From an uncultured Caproiciproducens sp. (GTDB taxonomy: Bacteria > Bacillota > Clostridia > Oscillospirales > Acutalibacteraceae), in NCBI RefSeq assembly GCF_963664915.1, contig NZ_OY761810.1, positions 1,254,661 to 1,318,660 of the forward strand: a stretch of 64,000 bases of DNA. The letters are read 5' to 3'. The notes under the pieces are model-generated. The model had not been told where the DNA came from. It did not search any database and was given only the letters and a program-made list of their open reading frames with translations. Positions 59,197-64,000 of this stretch are shown here, one piece after another (position 1 is the stretch's first letter; the number at the start of each line of letters is the position of its first letter). The translations under genes were made by a program, and so were the position numbers.

Positions 59197-60024
59197 TTAC
59201 CTGGTATTTTCAAAATAAAGGAAGCTTTGCGTTTGTTTTTGCTTGATTCCCGAAGCGGCGTCACGATCCAGAACCACAATCCCGTTATTCAGAAGCTGCA
59301 TGACTGTGGCCGGCAGCATGGACGTCGGTTTGGTTTCATAGATCTTTTTAACAATATCGGACTTTGCCGTTCCGCTCACCTGTAAAACGACCTGCTTCGC
59401 GTCTAAAATATGACGGATTCCCAGAGTGATGCCTCTGGACAGCTTGATGGGCTTTGAAAAATATTTCTGCCCCACATTTTGTGTAACAGGATCGAGTGAA
59501 ATGACGGTGGCATACTTATCATACGAAGCACCCGGTTCGTTTAAACCGAGGTGGCCGTTCATTCCCAGTCCCAAAAGCATCAGGTCAATTCCGTGGTGCT
59601 CAAAAATGAACCGGTCGATTTTTTTACATTCATCTTCCATGTTTTCCGCGTGTATATCAAATAAATGAATCTTTTCTTTCTTTATATTAAGCGGATCGTA
59701 AAAATTTTTGAACAGGAAAGAGGTGCAGTTTTCCGATTCGTCTTCCAAATCCAGCCATTCGTCCAGTTCTACATAATCAGCCTTGCTGAAGTCAGCTTCG
59801 CCGGAATCGGAACGCTCTTTCAAAATCTGATAGGTTCTGATTGCGGTATTGCCCGCAGGCAAGCATAAAAGCAAATCCGGTTTTGCTCTCAAAGCCGCAC
59901 AAATCAGGTTTGCCGAACATTGTGACATTGACTCAAAGTCATCACAAATGATTGTTTTCAGTGGGTTAACCGGATTTACGTTATTACAGAAAGAAGGTTC
60001 TTCCATGTTTTCTTTTAAACTCAT
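59197..60024 (-). CDS. NagB-like glucosamine-6-phosphate deaminase/isomerase family protein
   Basis: 275 residues with the family blocks LLCLPAGNTAIRTYQ, ELDEWLDL (catalytic Asp region), LGLGMNGHLGLNEPGAS and a C-terminal VSGTAKSDIVKKI. NagB converts glucosamine 6-phosphate to fructose 6-phosphate and ammonia. The start is placed at 60024, nine bases after GGAG; the frame continues to 60228 but would enter the EIID gene. The NGH in place of DGH occurs in Firmicutes relatives, so it is not read as a defect. Lies inside the PTS operon, strongly suggesting an amino-sugar phosphate as imported product. Confidence 0.87.
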   Translation of the reverse strand: MSLKENMEEPSFCNNVNPVNPLKTIICDDFESMSQCSANLICAALRAKPDLLLCLPAGNTAIRTYQILKERSDSGEADFSKADYVELDEWLDLEDESENCTSFLFKNFYDPLNIKKEKIHLFDIHAENMEDECKKIDRFIFEHHGIDLMLLGLGMNGHLGLNEPGASYDKYATVISLDPVTQNVGQKYFSKPIKLSRGITLGIRHILDAKQVVLQVSGTAKSDIVKKIYETKPTSMLPATVMQLLNNGIVVLDRDAASGIKQKQTQSFLYFENTR

Positions 60025-60137
60025 CACTAATTTCTCCATATTCAAGTCATTGACCCTGTCCGCTGAGCAAGGAACGAATGATTCCAGCTTTAAACGAGTA
60101 TTAAGCGGAGAAATGCTAAAGCATCTTTCACAACCAT

Positions 60138-60179
60138 GAAAGTGAAACGGGGTACAGAAGAACTGTACCCCCGACACTT
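60138..60179 (-). promoter_or_regulatory. Long stem-loop between EIID and NagB-like genes
   Basis: GGGGTACAG pairs with CTGTACCCC, extended outward by AAAGTG/CACTTT across a small internal loop. On the minus strand it is followed by TTTCACTTTC. It may act as a partial terminator or a processing/stability element within the operon. Confidence 0.6.
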
Positions 60180-60187
60180 TTACCAAA

Positions 60188-61006
60188 TTAAAGGATACCC
60201 ATGAAAGAGAGGAGAATTGCAAGGCCAAAGGTACCCGCGATCAGTACAACCGGGCTCATTTTCTTCTTCTTTAAGAAGAAATACATCAGCAGAGTGTATC
60301 CGAAGGGCAGTATGTTCGGGAAGATCTTGTCAAAAAAATCTTTTTGAACAGAAACCGTTTTTGCCGCATTTACCACAATTTCGGGCAGCAGAGTAATATG
60401 CACATAGGAGGCAATCAACCCTCCGATAACGGTTACACCCAGAATAGTCGCAGCTTTCGAAATGATTCCCGAGTATTCCCGCAATGTGTCTACTGCTTTC
60501 AGACCCAGGTTGTAGCCGGCATGTGTCCACGCGATGCGAAGGATAAAGATTGTCAGATAGACGGCGAAAAAGATCAATGGGCCGAGGATGCTTCCGCTCA
60601 TAGCCATGGAGGCGGTAATACCCGCGACGATGGGCAGGAGGGTAAACCAGAAGATCGCGTCGCCGATGCCGGCGAGCGGTGCAAACAGAGCGACCTTCAG
60701 ACCTTTGATAGTGCTTCTGTTTTCTTTGGCTTCTTCCAGAGAGACTAAAAGTCCCATTAAGAAACCGACCAGATTCGGATGCGTGTTGATAAATTCAAGG
60801 CTGTCGGTCATCGAAGCGGACAAGCCTTCTTTATCATCTTTATAAATTTTCTTCAGGCATTCCATTTGCGCCAGCAAAAAGCCGCCGCTCTGCATTCTTT
60901 CATAGTTGAAGCTGGCCTGCAGAAAACAGGAACGCCAGCCGAGTTTTGTAATGTCTTTTTTCGTCAATACTTTCTCGGGAGTCACTTGATTCTCAGATCC
61001 CTTCAT
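60188..61006 (-). CDS. PTS EIID component, mannose family
   Basis: 272 residues. LGWRSCFLQASFNYERMQSGGF (first part), FINTHPNLVGFLMGLLVSLEE and APLAGIGDAIFWFTLLPI are typical EIID motifs. It is membrane-embedded with EIIC. The start at 61006 has AAGGAG nine bases away; the ATG at 61015 abuts the same site. It overlaps the end of EIIC by about 14 bases. Confidence 0.95.
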   Translation of the reverse strand: MKGSENQVTPEKVLTKKDITKLGWRSCFLQASFNYERMQSGGFLLAQMECLKKIYKDDKEGLSASMTDSLEFINTHPNLVGFLMGLLVSLEEAKENRSTIKGLKVALFAPLAGIGDAIFWFTLLPIVAGITASMAMSGSILGPLIFFAVYLTIFILRIAWTHAGYNLGLKAVDTLREYSGIISKAATILGVTVIGGLIASYVHITLLPEIVVNAAKTVSVQKDFFDKIFPNILPFGYTLLMYFFLKKKKMSPVVLIAGTFGLAILLSFMGIL

Positions 61007-61796
61007 TGCCGTCATCTCCTTCTCCTACCGATACAACACGGGTTTCTCTCGCAGTTTTTCTGCGGTTATTCTCACCATTAAATACAATCAGCGCCATCGC
61101 CATGCCAATGACGGCGACCGGCAATAAATTGGAGAAAGGAATAAAACTTGCAACCACGAAGCCTATGATCAGATAAGGGACAAATTCGCCTTTCAGCATA
61201 ACCTTGAGCAGCATGCCGAAGCCGACTGCCGGAAGGACGCCGCCCGCGATTTCAAAGCCGTGTGTCAGCCATGTTGGCATTGCCTTTACAAGGGCCTGCA
61301 TCGCGTCCTGCGCAACATAGGCGCATAGGAAGACAACAACGCCGTAGGTAACGGCCACAATGCCGGTTGTCAGCATGTTGATACGGGCAAGGCTTTTGCC
61401 GTCCGCCTCCTCGGCGTATTTGTCAACTCTCTTCATAAAGAGTGAGAAGCTGGAATAATAGAACAGAATGATATACTGCATCAGGAAACTGAAGGGAAGC
61501 GCAAGGCCGATCGCCGTAGCAGGGTCTTTTCCTGTGGTGTATGCGATGACAGTTGTCATAACGCCGGCTAAAACAGGGTTTGGCGGCTGTGTGCCGCCGG
61601 CGGGTGTAAGCCCCGCAAAAGCCAGTTCGGTCAGTCCGCCTGCCATAAGGCCCAGCGGAATATTGCCCAGGATAATTCCTGTAAGAGTACAAACGATGAT
61701 TGGCCGGAAAATAAACAAAGCTTCAAGCCAGAAATCAACGCCAACTATAATTGCCATAATAGCAAGCGCAATGCCTTGAGCTAAAGTAATTGCCAT
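60993..61796 (-). CDS. PTS EIIC component, mannose family
   Basis: 267-residue permease with about seven hydrophobic segments: GVDFWLEALFIFRPIIVCTL, GLMAGGLTELAFAGLTPAGG and ATAIGLALPFSFLMQYI. Forms the sugar channel with EIID. AAAGGGGG precedes the ATG. The acidic tail EGDDGNEG overlaps the start of the EIID gene. Confidence 0.95.
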   Translation of the reverse strand: MAITLAQGIALAIMAIIVGVDFWLEALFIFRPIIVCTLTGIILGNIPLGLMAGGLTELAFAGLTPAGGTQPPNPVLAGVMTTVIAYTTGKDPATAIGLALPFSFLMQYIILFYYSSFSLFMKRVDKYAEEADGKSLARINMLTTGIVAVTYGVVVFLCAYVAQDAMQALVKAMPTWLTHGFEIAGGVLPAVGFGMLLKVMLKGEFVPYLIIGFVVASFIPFSNLLPVAVIGMAMALIVFNGENNRRKTARETRVVSVGEGDDGNEGI

Positions 61797-61896
61797 TAAT
61801 TTTTCCCCCTTTATTTTTGTTTCTCAAGTTTCGCCATACACTAAAAAAGTATCTGAGATAATGCGGCCGATTTTCCTCCTTTCCCCCTCCTGTAAA

Positions 61897-62376
61897 TTAT
61901 TTCTTGGATATGTGCTCTTTGATGTCCCCGGGGACATCCTGGATGTAGAGATTTACATTCATTGCCTGAATTGCCAGCAGATCCTCCATGTCCTTATCAT
62001 TGACATAGACTTTTTTGCTCAGCTGACGTTTGCCATTGGTGAAATGCATATTTCCCACATTGACTTCCTTTATGGGTACGCCGCCTTCCAGCAAGGTACG
62101 CACAGCCGCCGGCGTTCTGCAAATAATGAAGATCTTTTGGCTTGGAGCTGCTTTACCAATGATATCAATGGTTTTTTGCAGAGTGAAGAAACGGATACCC
62201 GCATTGGAAGATTCAGCAGTCATTGCCATTAGCTGCTGCTGTATTTCATCGTGCGCCACTTCGTCATCTGCGACCAAAAGCAGATTTGCACCGAGGGTCA
62301 TAGTCCATGTGACTCCCACTTGGCCGTGTACCAAGCGGTTGTCAATTCTCGTCAATAGTATATTTGGATTGCCCAC
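61897..62376 (-). CDS. PTS EIIB component, mannose family, GTG start
   Basis: 159 residues; H17 in TRIDNRLVHGQVGVTW is the phospho-histidine that donates to the sugar, and the rest, with PIKEVNVGNMHFTNGKRQ, fits EIIB-Man/Sor. GTG start ten bases after GAGGGG. First gene of the PTS operon; the 100-base gap before EIIC holds no recognised element. Confidence 0.95.
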   Translation of the reverse strand: MGNPNILLTRIDNRLVHGQVGVTWTMTLGANLLLVADDEVAHDEIQQQLMAMTAESSNAGIRFFTLQKTIDIIGKAAPSQKIFIICRTPAAVRTLLEGGVPIKEVNVGNMHFTNGKRQLSKKVYVNDKDMEDLLAIQAMNVNLYIQDVPGDIKEHISKK

Positions 62377-62448
62377 TTAAAAATCACCCCTCATTCAATT
62401 GTTTCGGATTTGTTAGATAAGTTTTAACACATCATGAATAGAAATACA

Positions 62449-62478
62449 ATCATAATGGCTGTTTTTCAACCAGTTCAA
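62449..62478 (-). promoter_or_regulatory. Probable promoter of the PTS operon
   Basis: Minus strand TTGAAC (62473-62478), 18-bp spacer, TATGAT (62449-62454). No sigma-54 (GG-N10-GC) element was seen. Confidence 0.5.
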
Positions 62479-62484
62479 AAACAG
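62459..62484. promoter_or_regulatory. 26-bp dyad, candidate operator of the PTS operon
   Basis: Left arm CTGTTTTTCAAC and right arm GTTCAAAAACAG surround a two-base centre; 22 of 26 positions are symmetric. It covers the -35 region of the PTS promoter and lies between divergent PTS and GntR genes. Confidence 0.6.
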
Positions 62485-62608
62485 GTCTCAATTTTAATTC
62501 GATACCACTAGTACAATAGGTTCTTTTATGATAGAATAATAGCAGGGATTTTGTCTAATTTAACGATAGCCTTTTGAAAGCCCAAAAGATGGGAAAGGAG
62601 TACATATC

Positions 62609-63322
62609 ATGTCAAATCTGCCACTGTATCAGGAACTGCATGATCACATTCTGCAATACATCAACAGCCATGAATATCCCGAAAACGGATTGCTTCCATC
62701 GGAGCGTGACATGTGCCAGATGTATAAAGTCAGCCGGTCTACCATCCGGCAGGCGCTTGCTTTGTTGGAAGAGGAACACCTGATCTATACCATACATGGG
62801 ATCGGTACATTTGTTAAACCAAAGATGTTCGAGCAAAGTCTTTCTCAGTTTTACACATTTACCGACGATCTAAAGAATAAGAATATATCCTTTCACAGTC
62901 ATGTGATGAGCTGTGAACTGGTAACTCCCGGCCGCGGTCTTGCCCTGAAGCTTGGCGCTGAACGGAAAGAATCCTACCACAGGCTGGTGCGTCTTTGCTC
63001 CGCCCGTGACTATCCGCTGGTAATCGAAACCACCTACCTGCCTAAAAACCGTTTTGTGCATATTGATACGGAGACAGTGGAGAGGCTGTCACTCTATGAT
63101 TTCCTTAAAGCAAAGTACGGACTAAAAGTTGACCACGCGACTGAAACCTTTATCCCTATTTTGCCGGACTCCACACAGTGCGAGCTTTTGAAAATTTCTC
63201 CCAGAATTCCCTGTATTCTGTTGGAGCGTTTTAGCTACGAAGGGGACTGCCTGGTGGAGTACACTTCTTCCGTGGTGAGAGGCGACAAATATGTTTTCAA
63301 AATAGAGCTGAACAATCATTGA
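62609..63322 (+). CDS. GntR-family regulator, HutC subfamily (UTRA domain), copy 2
   Basis: 237 residues; helix-turn-helix LLPSERDMCQMYKVSRSTI (residues about 31-49) and UTRA domain ending LVEYTSSVVRGDKYVFKIEL. Clearly paralogous to the regulator at 54.9 kb (shared PLYQEL, SRxTxRxAL, RGDxxxxxI) but diverged. Divergent from the PTS operon and probably its repressor. A weak hairpin (63338-63352, GCGGG/CCCGC then TGGTTTTA) follows it; 63353-63449 shows nothing else. Confidence 0.92.
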   Translation: MSNLPLYQELHDHILQYINSHEYPENGLLPSERDMCQMYKVSRSTIRQALALLEEEHLIYTIHGIGTFVKPKMFEQSLSQFYTFTDDLKNKNISFHSHVMSCELVTPGRGLALKLGAERKESYHRLVRLCSARDYPLVIETTYLPKNRFVHIDTETVERLSLYDFLKAKYGLKVDHATETFIPILPDSTQCELLKISPRIPCILLERFSYEGDCLVEYTSSVVRGDKYVFKIELNNH

Positions 63323-63449
63323 CGGATCATTCTGGAGGCGGGTGGGTCCCGCTGGTTTTACCGCGCTTTGATTGGTCCAGGCGCCGGACTGTGGGATGTC
63401 TGCAGAAAGCATGTTATTTTATTAAAACTTTCTAATTCAATAAAATAGC

Positions 63450-63478
63450 TTGACATTCATCGTAAAATTACATATAAT
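63450..63478 (+). promoter_or_regulatory. tRNA-Pro promoter
   Basis: Perfect TTGACA (63450-63455), 17-bp spacer, perfect TATAAT (63473-63478). About 95 bases of leader follow, with a GCACGGC/GCCGTGC hairpin at 63540-63565. Confidence 0.85.
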
Positions 63479-63578
63479 AATAAGGCTGTCCGATGACGCG
63501 GGCACAAGTTAATCGCCCATTATAGTTAAAGCAATTAGCCGCACGGCATTGGAACGTCGCCGTGCATACCGTCAACAA

Positions 63579-63655
63579 CGAGGTGTAACTCAGCTTGGTA
63601 GAGTGCTTGGTTTGGGACCAAGATGCCGCAGGTTCGAACCCTGTCACCTCGACCA
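63579..63655 (+). tRNA. tRNA-Pro (anticodon TGG)
   Basis: Complete cloverleaf with CCA encoded: acceptor CGAGGTG/CACCTCG, anticodon arm CTTGG-TTTGGGA-CCAAG with TGG at 63613-63615, T-arm GCAGG-TTCGAAC-CCTGT. The only gene here; the minus-strand frame across it is spurious. Confidence 0.95.
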
Positions 63656-63675
63656 TCTTTATTTTGTCTTATATC

Positions 63676-63704
63676 TTGACAAATAAACTATAAAATGATA
63701 TATT
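63676..63704 (+). promoter_or_regulatory. tRNA-Thr promoter
   Basis: Perfect TTGACA (63676-63681), 17-bp spacer, TATATT (63699-63704). Confidence 0.75.
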
Positions 63705-63722
63705 ATTCGAGTGTTAAAAAAT

Positions 63723-63798
63723 GCTGGCGTAGCTCAGTTGGTAGAGCAGCTGATTTGTAATCAGCAGGTCGTAGGTTCAAGTCCTATTGCCAGCTCCA
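63723..63798 (+). tRNA. tRNA-Thr (anticodon TGT)
   Basis: 76-base cloverleaf with CCA encoded: acceptor GCTGGCG/TGCCAGC, anticodon arm GCTGA-TTTGTAA-TCAGC with TGT at 63756-63758, T-loop GTTCAAG. Confidence 0.95.
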
Positions 63799-63860
63799 TT
63801 TATTAATAAGCGCAAATTTAGGATATAAATGTTTAAATTGTGCATTATTATATAGTACAT

Positions 63861-63945
63861 GGGAGAGTTCCCGAGTGGCCAAAGGGGGCAGACTGTAAAT
63901 CTGTTGCTTATAGCTTCGATGGTCCGAATCCATCCTCTCCCACCA
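63861..63945 (+). tRNA. tRNA-Tyr (anticodon GTA)
   Basis: 85-base class II tRNA with long variable arm (TTGCTTATAGCTTCG region) and encoded CCA: acceptor GGGAGAG/CTCTCCC, anticodon loop CTGTAAA with GTA at 63895-63897. No separate strong promoter, so it may share the transcript with tRNA-Thr. Confidence 0.94.
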
Positions 63946-63958
63946 AATTAGATAGATT

Positions 63959-63985
63959 AGGAGAAAGAGAATTGCTCTTTCTCCT
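63959..63985 (+). terminator. Terminator after the tRNA genes
   Basis: AGGAGAAAGAG pairs with CTCTTTCTCCT around AATTG, followed by GTTTGT. Confidence 0.8.
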
Positions 63986-64000
63986 GTTTGTCGAATAATT

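Noticed and set aside
59556-59615. Loss of a catalytic residue in the NagB-like protein (NGH in place of DGH)
   Set aside because: The same Asn is, to my knowledge, found in functional Firmicutes relatives, so it does not indicate inactivation.
63468-63656. Minus-strand ORF containing TGFEPAASWSQTKHSTKLSY
   Set aside because: It is antisense to tRNA-Pro; this peptide is a well-known false gene produced by reading across that tRNA.

Overview
The window looks like chromosomal DNA from an anaerobic, spore-forming Clostridia member, probably near the Oscillospiraceae/Ruminococcaceae (Caproiciproducens-like). This is inferred from gene content: pyruvate:ferredoxin oxidoreductase, a B12-dependent ribonucleotide reductase, SpoVAC/SpoVAD, single-chain glycyl-tRNA synthetase, a class B sortase, VanW-family proteins, strong AGGAGG ribosome sites and repeated use of TTG/GTG starts. 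Most of the window is ordinary, moderately GC-balanced core genome. No CRISPR array, rRNA or insertion sequence was seen.

Layout. 1-5.4 kb: the end of nifJ, then nrdJ under tandem NrdR boxes, a convergent corrinoid adenosyltransferase that makes the NrdJ cofactor, and an HtrA protease. 5.4-12.5 kb: a minus-strand run with short gaps or overlaps (cysteine desulfurase, thiI, cinA, sortase B, an unknown protein, a serine hydrolase), divergent from a Fur-family gene. 13-20.4 kb: cell-envelope genes (processive glycosyltransferase, VanW protein, GT2, flippase-like protein) and nadE behind a 19-codon leader ORF. 20.4-22.1 kb: a visibly AT-rich accessory patch with a membrane protein, a secreted protein and a truncated duplicate of the secreted protein's C-terminus. 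22.1-32 kb: lytic transglycosylase, spoVAC-spoVAD, phosphohexomutase, an orphan ABC ATPase, GNAT protein, a secreted ComEC-like metallo-hydrolase and two tandem DegV proteins. 32-49.5 kb: housekeeping genes (dusB, polA, an RlmA-like methyltransferase, rimI, tsaD, GTP-type PEPCK, purine permease, rsmE, SDR, two lipoproteins, glyQS, gtrA).

49.7-63.3 kb is the most distinctive part, a carbohydrate block. psuK-psuG degrade pseudouridine. A BadF-type kinase, a double-SIS protein and a class II aldolase form one operon. It diverges from a GntR/HutC regulator followed by a PfkB sugar-phosphate kinase. A long minus-strand operon then encodes a complete mannose-family phosphotransferase system (EIIB, EIIC, EIID, a NagB-like deaminase, EIIA) together with its own Enzyme I and HPr, divergent from a second GntR/HutC regulator. 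Together these genes could import an amino sugar or related compound, deaminate or isomerise it, phosphorylate the product to a ketose bisphosphate and cleave it to trioses. The substrate cannot be named from sequence alone. Candidate operators lie in both divergent promoters.

The window closes with three tRNA genes (Pro-TGG, Thr-TGT, Tyr-GTA) and a terminator. Gene boundaries were adjusted to the best ribosome-binding site; starts that depend on this are stated in each entry.
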